DNA of 64,000 nucleotides from Endothia cerciana (lineage: Eukaryota > Ascomycota > Sordariomycetes > Diaporthales > Cryphonectriaceae), in NCBI GenBank assembly GCA_026119935.1, contig JALRMH010000014.1, positions 434,001 to 498,000 of the forward strand, written 5' to 3'. This document shows, in pieces, positions 46,366 to 56,092 of the stretch. The notes under the pieces are model-generated. The model was given only the letters and a program-made list of their open reading frames with translations, was not told where the DNA came from and ran no database searches. Made by a program: the position numbers and the translations under genes. Positions within the stretch are counted from its first letter, which is position 1, and each line of letters starts with the position of its first letter.

Positions 46366-47097
46366 CTGGGACTATCTCGTTGTCGCTGGGCAAAGGAACT
46401 TTGTGTGATACGGATGACAGGATTCTAAAGCCTGTTACAAGTCCGGTCGTCCACGGGACTGTGAGCCCCAGGGTCCTCCCTAGGTGTGGTCTTGGGATCG
46501 TGAAAGATTGTGTCTGTGGCGCTGCACCGCCGTCCAGTGGCGCAGCAGAAGCTTCATTTTTGCTTATTCATCCCTCTCGCATTGGGTTTAGCCCGCCTCC
46601 GGCTTTTCTCCGGCTCAGCTGCCGCCCCAGCCCCGACGTCCTGCCTCCTCTGGCCGCTCGCTTCCGTCCACCCTCCGTTTTCCTTCGCTTCTCATCTTGG
46701 TCTATGACCTAGCTTGTCCCGGCTCGGCCGTCGTCTCATCGAAGGCAGCATGGCATTGCGAGGATGTGTGTATAATGTGGCCCTCTCGCGACTTCTGCAC
46801 GACTTTGGCACTCTGACTTGCTACAACATGGCCGAATGAGATTAAGTGCCTTGATTCTCTCAACCTATGCACAGTCCTTTGGACTAAATATATATAAAAT
46901 GCACTGACATGTATGTAATCCAGCTTCCATGGATACATGTACTTTAGGCTTTGCAGCAATGCCTGTGCCAAGTGGCAGTCCTGGTCGGCACTATGATTGC
47001 TCTCTGCAGGAAGGCTATCCGATGCTGTGTCTGTACCCATTCCAACGAGACAAAAAGTTGCTAATACTGAGCTCAATTCCCATCACAGGTCTTGGAC
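46366..47097. other. Spacer, no gene recognised
   Basis: It is pyrimidine-rich from 46500 to 46720 on the plus strand and AT-richer to 47060. No coding signal was found. The right end should be the 3' UTR of the minus-strand gene that stops at 47098. Confidence 0.5.
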
Positions 47098-47826
47098 TTA
47101 ACAGCTTCCAAAGATGACATTTCCTCTCACCTGAATATCATCGATATTCGGTGCTTCTAGCGCACGTTCCAGCAAGAACAAGGCGCAATGCTTGTTATGC
47201 TCGAAGTGATCACTATTTGAATCCCTCCGATGGCCAAACTTGTAGGCATGGGCCATACGAACAAGCATCCAGGCGCAATGTGTCACATGCTCGCGGTTTG
47301 AGGTCCAAAAATCCTCACCACCCTCCTGGGTCGACGCCATGTGGGACATCTCTTGGACGGAAATCTCGTGCATGTGCTGCTTGTCGTCGTAGAAACGAAA
47401 GGGCCTTCCCGTGTCGTTGGTAGCCGCGGTGCCGGCGTCGTAATATCCGTCGAGGCCGTAAAAGGGACATTCCGATGGGAGCCATGCCTTGGAAAGCGGG
47501 TCAAAGACGCAGCCTTTAGCGCGTGCCTCGTCGACCGTCTGACCACAGTCGAGGCGGGCTGGTGGCCTCGAGCTGAGGCGCAGGTTGATGTAGAGGCCCG
47601 CAAAGGTGAAGAGGGCAAGCCAGAGGGTGAGATTCATGAGCTGCGGTAAGTTTGGGCAGCGCCTGGTCGGGCGACGACGGGCGGAATGAGAGGCCACGGG
47701 CGAAGAATCATTGTCGACGGCAACGTCGAACTCGGTCTTGTCGTCAAAGGGGACAGGGCGATATTTTCCGGTGCCATCTCTAGACAAAAACTTGGAGGAA
47801 AGCTTGTACCATATGGCAGTTGACAT
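47098..47826 (-). CDS. Single-pass membrane protein with two HxxHC motifs (UstYa-like layout)
   Basis: Single exon, 242 aa from the ATG at 47826 (chosen over 47847, which adds only seven residues). A basic cytosolic N-terminus of about 60 residues is followed by one transmembrane helix (about 64-83) and a lumenal domain. That domain begins DCGQTVDEARAKGCVFDPL then WLPSEC, a pattern shared by a widespread family of fungal proteins of unknown function, and carries HVTHC (180-184) and HNKHC (210-214). Two HxxHC motifs behind a single N-terminal helix are also the hallmark of UstYa/DUF3328 oxidases, though the surrounding sequence here is different. A metal-dependent lumenal oxidase is therefore a reasonable guess, not a demonstrated function. 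It lies on the same strand as the small peptide gene at 49210-49443 and near a genuine UstYa gene at 50231. Confidence 0.85.
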   Translation of the reverse strand: MSTAIWYKLSSKFLSRDGTGKYRPVPFDDKTEFDVAVDNDSSPVASHSARRRPTRRCPNLPQLMNLTLWLALFTFAGLYINLRLSSRPPARLDCGQTVDEARAKGCVFDPLSKAWLPSECPFYGLDGYYDAGTAATNDTGRPFRFYDDKQHMHEISVQEMSHMASTQEGGEDFWTSNREHVTHCAWMLVRMAHAYKFGHRRDSNSDHFEHNKHCALFLLERALEAPNIDDIQVRGNVIFGSC

Positions 47827-49209
47827 GGTGAAGCTGTGATGCCACAATGACAGGGTGGATTGTCCAAAGGTAGGATGAAAAATAGAGAGAATAAGGAATT
47901 CAAGTTCGAATTCAGTGGGTTCTCAGCAAACTCGGAGGTTGAGCCGGGGCAGGACACACGGATTTTACTGCAACAGTATCATGTGTCAAGGCTCGAGGGG
48001 CCACTTGGAGACGCTCAAGGCGGTTGCGTCGTTGCAGTACTAGCACAAATCAGGCAAGTGTACATGATAGAAACAGCACAAATGCACAGTAGTTATTTGG
48101 AATCATGTCTCAGGCCTAGCTAGCCGTTACCATCACGAAGCATTTGCCACTCCATTTCATACAAGACAGCGATTAGTAAGACTGATTTGACTGCCATGTA
48201 GATATCGCTTAAATCAACAAAGTCTAGTATGCTGACACCCAGCCCAGTCGCCGAGCAGGGGTTGTTGTCCGTACCTAGTACAGTTATAGACACAAAGATT
48301 TCAAATATTAAATGGATAGATTACTTTTGTGGCAAGAGTTCCGAGGTCAGCATCAGTACTATTGCTTACTCACACACTTGACAGAAGTGTGATCCTTGTG
48401 CGTGCAGGTGATGGATACGGAAGTGAACGCAAACGACGCATAGTTGGATCTTGTATCGTACAAACACCTAGACCGCTCTGCTGCTTAGCTGCATCCTAAA
48501 TCAGCGACATCTGGAACGAAGTATCCACACACAGAGCCTCGACTCTCTTTCATCCCCACTCGGATCTGTGTCAGTTTATGTGGCATACACAGCCATCTAG
48601 ACTACCGTTACCCCTGTCCATGACGGATAGTCACCTCTTTTGGCGGTGCAGTGCAGTGATCGACCCCAAAGCTTGTCGCACAACCCGTGGTAACTTTAGG
48701 CTGTACCATAGAGACACAGCACGCAGTCATTCGACCAATCCGTTCACTTCTATCTCTGGGAGCTGAAAAGAGGAGATCTTCGTCCCCACCCTCAACTTTC
48801 ATGAATTCTTGCATCCAGGTTGGATATTGCATTGGCCATACTTACACGGACTTAGTATGCAGTCTGGATTACTGGAATCATGTCTCGGATGAGGCGCTGC
48901 TATGCCTTTACTAGGTTGCGTTTGTTGTGCTGCCTAAGAATCTCAAGAAGAGACACCACACTGCCTAATAGGTGATGGCAGAATTCGGTCTTAAACCACT
49001 GTTCTCCCCATGTACAGATCAAGGGACGATATTGATGATATGGGCATCAAGAGTCATAGCACACAATCACATGATATCGTTGACTTTAGAAGTGGAACAG
49101 TGGTATATTTTGAGCACTATGCAAAGTAGGTTCCTGATCCCCCCACTCAGTAAGCCTGCGACATTTCCACTCCTAGCTTTAGTGTCCTGTGATACGTGTA
49201 CATGTACAT
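47827..49209. other. 1.4 kb spacer, no gene recognised
   Basis: It lies upstream of the HxxHC protein gene and downstream of the peptide gene, both on minus. It is AT-richer with only short open frames. It should include the promoter of the HxxHC gene and the 3' UTR of the peptide gene. Confidence 0.45.
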
Positions 49210-49443
49210 TTATCCAGAATCGGGGTACTCGTATGAGAGAATCGACTCAACCGAGCTCTCGAGCTCGGGGTTCTCGAGGGCCAGCGCCTGAAGCTTGGCC
49301 TTGATGGCATCATCTGTTCAACAACGTTAACATCTTGATTGTTCTCTAAAAAAATATGTGTAAGAGTACATACCCTCGGAGACGGGGACGGCAATGGCAG
49401 CAGTTAAGAGAGCCACGGCAGCGACGAAGATGGAGGAACGCAT
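49210..49443 (-). CDS. 57-residue secreted peptide, candidate RiPP precursor
   Basis: Exon 1 is 49443-49374, the intron 49373-49314 (60 bp; GTATGT donor, TTAAC branch region, ACAG acceptor) and exon 2 49313-49210; 174 nt, 57 aa plus TAA. Residues 1-18 form a signal peptide (MRSSIFVAAVALLTAAIA) with likely cleavage near AVA/IAVP. A short acidic, helical leader follows (DDAIKAKLQALALENPELES, about 24-43), then SVESIL and a C-terminal SYEYPDSG (50-57) with two tyrosines, Pro and Gly. There are no cysteines and no Kex2 dibasic sites. Base composition is coding-like: most codons end in C or G, and the intron is AT-rich. It lies head-to-head with a UstYa gene 0.8 kb away. UstYa enzymes crosslink Tyr-containing cores of secreted precursors (ustiloxin, phomopsin, asperipin types). 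It could instead be an ordinary small secreted protein. Confidence 0.75.
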
Positions 49444-49574
49444 CTTGAAAAATTGAGGCGAGATGTACTGGTAGAGCACGCGAAAGTTGTTTGAAAGGCT
49501 GGAATCGATGTACTTAATTTGGATGAGTGATGAAAGAGATTCATTTAAGAAACGAGAGACTTGATCTATCTACA

Positions 49575-49582
49575 TATTTATA
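49575..49582 (-). promoter_or_regulatory. TATA box of the small peptide gene
   Basis: The minus strand reads TATAAATA about 130 bases upstream of the ATG at 49443, followed by pyrimidine-rich DNA (CTCTCGTTTCTT) typical of fungal transcription start regions. Strong TATA boxes are usual on highly inducible fungal genes. Confidence 0.5.
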
Positions 49583-50230
49583 TTTCGAGCTCTCCGTGCG
49601 CTTCTTGTGTCCTTTTGGCATGAAGTCCTCTCGTCTGCTTTGTGCCCGCTTTCAACGTCTGCGTAAAAGTTTCAAAGATAAGGCGACTTCTGATTTGAGA
49701 GGATTCCAAATCACCTTCTGGTTAGGGAAAATACATGACTACACTGTGCATGATATGCCCTTAGTCTTTACCCATGCTGCTGCAGATAAGGGCCACGTAC
49801 AACGTTTAACCCCTCACTCCGCCGTCGAAAATCGCGAGATTCCTAATAGCTTACGGGCTGAATCTCCGGAAAAGGAACTGTGATGACTTCAAGACGCCAC
49901 GAGGTGTGCCTCTTCTCAGGGATTGGACCGTTGTCTGCTGTCGATATACATATGTAGAATTTCGAGAGGAGCGCACTATCACCTCACCTGATATAGATGA
50001 TAGCCGGGGTCGGAGACGGAAAATTAGACCTACTACCCTTGGTCAGCCCTGGCCTGCCAGTGAAGACTGGAGGCATACGTGCTCCGTCAAAAACTTTGCC
50101 ACATTCCATGACATGGGTACTGAAACCTGTCCCCTGAGTTTCTCGTACTCTCCCACCTCGCTGTTGCAAAACTTCTTCCTTTTGATTAACTCCAAATTGT
50201 ATTTCATCATCTGCTTGGTCAACTGCAGCC
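49583..50230. other. Divergent intergenic region, peptide gene / UstYa gene
   Basis: This is the shared upstream DNA of the minus-strand peptide gene and the plus-strand UstYa gene. No coding sequence is recognised; the open frame 49527-49883 has no protein-like features. Shared control of the two genes is plausible from the arrangement. Confidence 0.5.
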
Positions 50231-51277
50231 ATGGCGGGCTACGACGACAAAGACGATTCGAAGTCTCTCCGATCTTCCCAGGAAATCAGTTCTACCACTG
50301 GCCTTCTCGAAAATCTTGGTCCTGTCATCCACCAGCGAGAACAACGCACCAGAAGTCATACGTACTTGTACACTGCGGTGGTCGTGCAATTCATCGCCCT
50401 TTTGATACTCGCAGGGTATATATGGAAGAACAGGGACCCGAAGCTGGCTATCTGGTGTAAGTCGGCTTCGCCTCCACCAGAATTCTGCTTGTTTCTGACT
50501 TTACAGCCTATAGCTCCGGCCCAAGATTTAGTGTCTCATGAGATGAAAACGAGCACGCCGTACTTTTACAATAGGAGCCCATATGTCAGTAACGACACCG
50601 AGAAAGTGGATAAACTGTGGGAGGATCTTTATGATGGTGAGCGAGCATAATCCATTCACTCCTCCAACCAGCATTCTGAGTTATAATGATCCTGATCTAA
50701 TTCATTCCCTCGGCCGACTCTAGCTGGCCTCATCAGCGTCATCTCGGAGAACGAGGCATCCAAGCTTCTGAACGAAACCCGGGCAGCTCCTAAGGCTCCA
50801 GATCTCTACCTCGTACAGCTTCAGGTGTTTCATGATCTGCACTGCCTGAACCTCATTCGACAATGGGTCTATATGGATGTCTATCCCGACATGGCCGAAT
50901 GGATCGATGGCAGACTAAATCATGACAATCGCAACGCACTACACGTCGGTAAGTGTACACGGTCCTGCGCCGTCAATCAGCGCAATCCCGATACATCATA
51001 CATATGTACTAACCCCTATGGCTTAGATCATTGCATCGATGCTCTGCGCCAAAGTATCATGTGCACCAGCGACGTTACGCCCAGGAAATTTGCCCCCCAC
51101 TCCAACGAGAGGCAATATTATGTGTACCCTGACATCTACACGACCCAGATGTGCGGGAATTTTGATGCGATCAGTGAGTGGGCCAAAGAGCGGCGAGTGG
51201 TTGGGTGGATGATGAGTTATGACGAAGAGTGGCAGCGGACGAGGTTCAACCGTACCATGCCTGACCCTGTCCAGTGA
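50231..51277 (+). CDS. UstYa/DUF3328 family oxidase-like protein
   Basis: Four exons: 50231-50456, 50514-50636, 50724-50948, 51027-51277 (825 nt, 274 aa). All three introns are phase 1 multiples of three; the last has an exact TACTAAC branch site. The first acceptor (TATAG, 50513) was chosen over the nearby CAG at 50506 because it restores SPAQDLVSHE, the family's conserved post-membrane motif. Layout: cytosolic head, transmembrane helix about 45-64, then SPAQD, SPYVSND, VDKLWEDLYD, and the two HxxHC motifs, HDLHC (153-157, in QVFHDLHCLNLIRQ) and HVDHC (190-194, in HVDHCIDALRQSIMC). The second is assembled across an intron. Family members are copper-type oxidases that make C-C, C-O or C-N crosslinks, halogenate or hydroxylate peptides in fungal RiPP and some NRPS pathways. 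Divergent neighbour of a Tyr-containing secreted peptide gene. Start context GCAGCCATGG is good. Confidence 0.93.
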
Positions 51278-51912
51278 GGCCCTGTAAATGCTATGCTTCA
51301 TGTGGTTTCCATAGGGACCTCGGGGAACTCAAATGTAGATGCGGTGGAAGGCACTGCCCAAGCCCGATGCCGACCTGTCTTGCTCTCTTGTATACGTGAT
51401 AGAAGAAGTGCAGTGCGGGAGATTACCAAGTCATTGCTTAGCTAAGTCCTTAGGTAGTCATCTGTAGTCATCTGTGCCCAGGTAGGGTAAGCTCAAGCGT
51501 TGAGACATTCGCGCAAGCTTTGTGAGCTGTGGCGCTTACTGTGGTGCCCCGAAATCCGCCTGGCCCAGGTGTTCGAAATGGGAAGGTTAGTTTTCCCAAA
51601 GCTCGAAAGGGGGCCTTGAGTAGTCATCTGTATGCCTAACCTAGGTACTTCTGTGGTGCATTTCAGGCAGCATGTACTTGAGTAACCCTGTGCCGTTGTT
51701 AGACAGCAGCTGGCTGATGCGGGGCTATATATTCTGTTGCTCTGTTGGCCCTCCCACTGTAACGCTCCAAAGCACATAAGAGAGGCAGCTTGCACCAGTA
51801 TATTAGGACTGGGCAGGATCCAATCGACCATCTCGCGGCTCCTTTTTATTCCATGAATCCTATAAGTTTTCAGCCTAAAGAGACAGCACAGGGCATATTC
51901 TCGACCTCAAAA
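51278..51912. other. Spacer upstream of the S66 peptidase gene
   Basis: No gene is seen. A direct repeat of AGTCATCTGT-type sequence occurs near 51455-51480 and again near 51622. The peptidase frame is open upstream to 51790 and includes an alternative ATG at 51853. Confidence 0.45.
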
Positions 51913-52989
51913 ATGTCGTCTCCCGTCACTGCTCCGGCTCTCAAACCCGGGGCAACCATTGCATTCATCTCGCCCTCGTCACGAATCAACGAAAGATTCC
52001 CTGCTGTCCTATCTCGCGCAACAGCAGTACTAACTGGTCGAGGATACAAGGTGCGCGTCTTCTTTACGCCAGATACGGGCGTCCAATCCTCCATTACCAA
52101 CCGACATGCCGAGATTCGTTCTGCATTCTTAGACCCTACCATTTCCGCCGTCATCTGCACCATCGGCGGTATCACATTTACCGAACTCCTACCAGCCTTG
52201 GTCGCTGATGAGGACCTACACAGAAACATCCGTACCAACCCTAAGATAGTGGTTGGGAGCTCCGATGTGACTGGCCTCCACTGGTTCTTGTACTCCATGA
52301 CCGGACTGCGCACCTTTTACGGGCCAAGCGCTATTCCGGAGCTGGGCACAGCCAACTCCGTTGACGACGAGAACTCCCCGCTTGCCTTCTGCGTCAGGCA
52401 TCTATTCAACGCCATCACAAAGCCAGAGCCTATTGGCGACATCCCGCGCTCGCCGATCTACGCACCCAAGGCGCCCGCGTTTTTCCGTGACCCCAAATCT
52501 GTCGAAGTACAAGAAGTCGCTCCGGCCCCGACATGGAAATGGCTCCGCCGAGGGAAAGCCCGGGGCCGGCTCTTCGGCGGGTGTCTGACTGTTGTGGCAC
52601 GGCTGAATGGGATCCGCAACATTGCACCCGACTGGCGGGATCGCATTGTGTTCCTCGAAACGTCCCTGGAAGAGAGCGGGGGCAACCTGCCGCTGGTGCA
52701 AAGGGGGCTTGCCGACTTGATCGCTCAGGGCGTTTTTGAAGAGGCTGCAGGTCTGGCAATTGGACGGCCTTATGGATATGACTCTGAGCAACTTAGCGAG
52801 GGGTATGCTGGCGTTTTCAAGACACTGCTTTGCGAGGGGCTCCTTGGAGCGGCAGAGAACCAATTTCCCATTCTGTTTAACGTGGATTTCGGCCATACTA
52901 CGCCGATGGTTACTTTACCGTATGATATGTTAGCTGAGTTGGATTCGGAGAATGACCGGTTCACTATATTAGAAGCCGGAGTAGCATAA
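51913..52989 (+). CDS. S66 family serine peptidase (LD-carboxypeptidase / MccF-like)
   Basis: Single exon, 358 aa from the ATG at 51913, which gives the normal family length and the usual start (LKPGATIAFISPSSR); the ATG at 51853 would add 20 residues. Seen: the N-terminal PGATIAFISPS block, ICTIGGITFTELLPAL, the nucleophile elbow VVGSSDVTGLHWFLY (Ser of GSSD), the GRLFGGCLTVVARL segment, the acid in IVFLETSLEE, and the His in NVDFGHTTPMVTLP. These give the Ser-Glu-His triad of the family. Bacterial LD-carboxypeptidases cut muropeptides, and the MccF branch inactivates the peptide-nucleotide antibiotic microcin C7. In fungi the natural substrate is unknown. It follows the UstYa gene by 0.6 kb on the same strand, so a role in trimming or detoxifying a local peptide product is possible, but only by association. 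Confidence 0.92.
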   Translation: MSSPVTAPALKPGATIAFISPSSRINERFPAVLSRATAVLTGRGYKVRVFFTPDTGVQSSITNRHAEIRSAFLDPTISAVICTIGGITFTELLPALVADEDLHRNIRTNPKIVVGSSDVTGLHWFLYSMTGLRTFYGPSAIPELGTANSVDDENSPLAFCVRHLFNAITKPEPIGDIPRSPIYAPKAPAFFRDPKSVEVQEVAPAPTWKWLRRGKARGRLFGGCLTVVARLNGIRNIAPDWRDRIVFLETSLEESGGNLPLVQRGLADLIAQGVFEEAAGLAIGRPYGYDSEQLSEGYAGVFKTLLCEGLLGAAENQFPILFNVDFGHTTPMVTLPYDMLAELDSENDRFTILEAGVA

Positions 52990-54245
52990 GAGCGGTTGGC
53001 CGCCAAGACACTTTCTATATTCGCTTGTCATATTCGTCGTGTCCGTGTCTTATCCGCTCTCTTAGACATAATACCATAGCAGTGACCGTTGCCTTCAGCT
53101 ACGATTCAATGAAGTACGAAGTGCTAGAAGTGATCAATGGTGGCTTAGGGCTAGGCCATCCTGGAGTGAATATAGTTTCCCATTTATGCTAGCTCTCAAC
53201 CGAAGCCAATGAAACGTGATAACGGTACGTAGATGAAAGAAGACTGTCTTGGCCCGTATTTGAAATTGTTTTATAGCATCACAGCGGTCTAACGTGCGGC
53301 GGTCGACCCCATCTGTGGCACTCATCCATGATATCGAGTCATCGAGAAAATTTTCAATCAGGCTGACTTCATCCACTGGCGACAGCGGACATCAAGTCTG
53401 CATGTGCCGCTAATGCGACACTTGTTGGTCAACTAGTCGCAGGGATGAAGGAAGAGGACTAATCGAACCGCGTCACTAGAGACAGCCATCCATGACTGCC
53501 AGGGTACTTCTTGAAGTTTGTCTGATAGAGGTTACGCCTCTTCACTGTGGTCTGCCATACCGGCGTCACCGATATGGTGCATGCTCTTTGCAGAACCCCC
53601 ATCTATGTATGTGTACAGCTGGCCATGCGACGGTGACGATCCGGATATGCGGAAGACATCGAGATCCTATGCATCAGGACGACTCCCCAGAGAACAGCCG
53701 CTGAGATGACGAAATAGCTGCGAGAGCTCATTCACTAGGGCCGAGACAACGCCGCAGAGGTGATTTCTGCCAAAACGGAATTCGCGGGCTTTTCGAGGAC
53801 AACGAAATGGCGAAAATCCTTTCATGACCCACGGTACCTCTCCAAAGTAGCGCCGAGCCGTCATTGCGTTGGCTTGGAGTGCCCCTCAACCATCAAGGGA
53901 CGTCAACGAGCGATGCGGTCAGCCAAAAGGAGCGATGAGACTAGGCGGGTTTCGACTTTCACAGCTGCGTTGCCCGATGTACGCACTTGACGAAGACGGC
54001 ACCCAAACCCCAAGAGAGTCACGATTCACGTTCAATGACAGCTTTTCTTGTTGTGAGTCTCTCCCGGTTTGTCCCGTATCTTACTATGGTAACTTTACAA
54101 GCACGAGGACCTCGGTCGGGTGCCCCTAGGCTGATTATCTTTCGTTCGTTAAGTTACTCGGAAGAGCGTTCTGCAACCTGAGGTTACACCAGGTAGCTGC
54201 CTCATTTTATAGATATATGTGGGTCGAGATCCTAGACCTCTATCC
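52990..54245. other. 1.25 kb spacer, no gene recognised
   Basis: It lies between the S66 gene and transposon remains. Only short open frames without family resemblance are seen. Part of it may be the lost 5' portion of the transposon that follows. Confidence 0.45.
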
Positions 54246-55266
54246 TCGAATGTATCTCTACCACGGGTGCTCCACCTTCTTCCTCTAGTGATTTTCAAGA
54301 GGCAAACAGTACAACAACAGTGGTTTCCTATTGATTTAAAGCCTTTTGAAGGCTGACAATTCACTGCTACGCAAAACGGATGGACCAACGATGAAATGGC
54401 ACTTGAATGGCTTAAAAAGATCTTCATCCCTTACAGCCAGCCAGCAGACCCCTCAGAAGCTAGACTATTAGTCCTGGATGGCCATGGCAGCCATAAAACT
54501 GATGGGCTTATGTGGCAATGCTATCAAAACAACATCCTGCTGATTTACTTGCCTCCTCATACCTCTCACGTCCTTCAACCTCTTGATCTAGGGGTCTTTT
54601 CATCTCTCAAGCGAGCATATAGAAAGAAAGTCAGCAATATGGGCCAATGGGGAGACTCAACTATCGCAGGCAAGCGATTATTCCTCAGGCATTATCACAT
54701 GGCTCGCCTGGAAGGCCTTTCAAGCCAGAATATCAGATCTGGATGGAAGGCAACTGGTCTATGGCCCCTGAGACCCTCTAAAGCACTTTTGAGCCCCCTT
54801 CTCCTCGAGAACAGTCAACCAGGCACCCAGGGCCAGCCGAATTCAGCCTCAACACAGTCAACAGCACCTAAACTTCCCTTGAAAGCCTCCTTAAGCCAGT
54901 CCGTCCTTTTTTTCAGCTCCTCGAAAGGCTAAACAGCTATATCATCAGCTGCAGGAGAATCGGCACCATCTTTCAACAGACTTAGGCCGCCGTATACGAT
55001 CCAGAAAGATGCAAAAGGCATATGACGAGAGGGATTTCGAGTTGACTAAGGCATTGGAGGAAAACAAGATATTGAGGAGGCAGATTAAGGCTCAGAGGCC
55101 TAGTAAAAGGAGAAAGGTCGATATAAGCCCGAATTCGAAGTTCGCAGGGATTGAGGCTATACAGAGAGCTCAAAATGCGGTTAATCGAGATAATGATAGT
55201 CTAGATGAAGAGAGCAGCATCGAATTACCTACTAATGAGGAGGATTGCATCGTGGTGGGTGAATAG
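54246..55266 (+). mobile_element. Remnant of a Fot1/pogo-like (Tc1/mariner) DDE transposase
   Basis: The C-terminal half of a DDE_1 transposase is visible: PLVIFKRQTVQQQWFP, then NGWTNDEMALEWLKKIFIPY, LLVLDGHGSHKTDG (second catalytic Asp) and IYLPPHTSHVLQPLDLGVFSSLKRAY (third Asp region), followed by a basic, coiled C-terminal piece (about 55009-55266; ILRRQIKAQRPSKRRKV). An in-frame TGA at 54354-54356, a frame change near 54270 and another near 54930 break the gene. The N-terminal DNA-binding part and the first catalytic Asp are missing. I could not find matching terminal inverted repeats. It is an immobile, decayed copy. Confidence 0.88.
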
Positions 55267-55320
55267 GATAGATAAATCTATATAATATATATATATATGT
55301 GTGTATGTGGTGTGGCTGAC

Positions 55321-55360
55321 CGGGGTGATCGGAAAGGGGGGTGATCGGGAAGGGGGTGCT
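55321..55360. repeat. GGGGTGATCGG(G/A)A direct repeats at the junction of two transposon remnants
   Basis: Two close copies of a 14-17 bp unit (GGGGTGATCGGAAAGG and GGGGTGATCGGGAAGG) lie exactly between the DDE remnant and the Gypsy remnant. They could be the right end of the DDE element (subterminal repeats). No inverse copy was seen upstream. Confidence 0.6.
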
Positions 55361-55366
55361 TTGGCT

Positions 55367-56092
55367 TATAGCCCCTCTAAGCAGGAGGTGGCCTGTCTCG
55401 TATAGGCTACAAAGCGCCTACGCACGATGATACAGTCGAACCAAGCCCAGCCTGTGGTCACGCTGACTGATCACGACGCCACGAAGGGTATTGTTACCCA
55501 GACGAGGCTGAATACAACATCAACCGACCGGGCAAATCGCCGACTGGTAAACGCGTCGATCTATCACAGCCAATACCGGTTTGATATTCATCACCTCGCG
55601 GGTCGCTTGAACTTCGTCCCTGACGCGTTGTCTCGACTTGCCACGGGTGAACGACGCGGCTAGACGGAGCGACGAGCCTGCTACTCTCGATAACGTTGTC
55701 GATGAGCTTCCTGCTATTTTTCTCGTAATGGCAGAGGCCCAAATGCCCGCCAGCATGCGCCAACGCTTTTGGGCAGCCTACAAGGAAGATACCGTCTACG
55801 GAAATATTATCACGAGCTTGTCGGCTGTAGGTTCTGGCGGAAAGAAGCCAACCACTAAGGAGCACAATGGGGACATCATTTCTGCTTGAAGGCCCGGCCA
55901 CCCGTTCCGCCTGCAAGGCTAGTTGCCGTACAACCGCGACAACGACGGCAAAGAACGCTAGTCGTCCCACGCGCGTTGATACAGCAATCCCTACGCGACG
56001 CTCACCATGATAAGCACCACTCTAGCCGAGATCGAATGATGGTCGAGTTAGACGGCTTCCATTTTAGACGCAAGCGACTGCTTGGCTTCTAG
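55367..56092 (+). mobile_element. Remnant of a Ty3/Gypsy retrotransposon (RNase H to integrase N-terminus)
   Basis: The translation gives YSPSKQEVACLV, a stop, then ATKRLRTMIQ, TLTDHDATKGI, YRFDIHHLAGRLNFVPDALSRL, which is the end of the RNase H domain. After two frame changes come LIQQSLRDAHHDKHHSSRDRM and FHFRR, from the zinc-binding start of the integrase. The TAG at 55403-55405 stands where relatives have a Trp (TGG), a G-to-A change of the kind left by RIP. No LTRs, protease or main polymerase part are present, and the piece starts abruptly next to the DDE remnant. Confidence 0.85.

Noticed and set aside
49210..49443. Alpha-factor-like mating pheromone precursor
   Set aside because: No repeated core, no Kex2 (KR) or STE13-type dipeptide spacers and no WCxxxGQxCW-like peptide.
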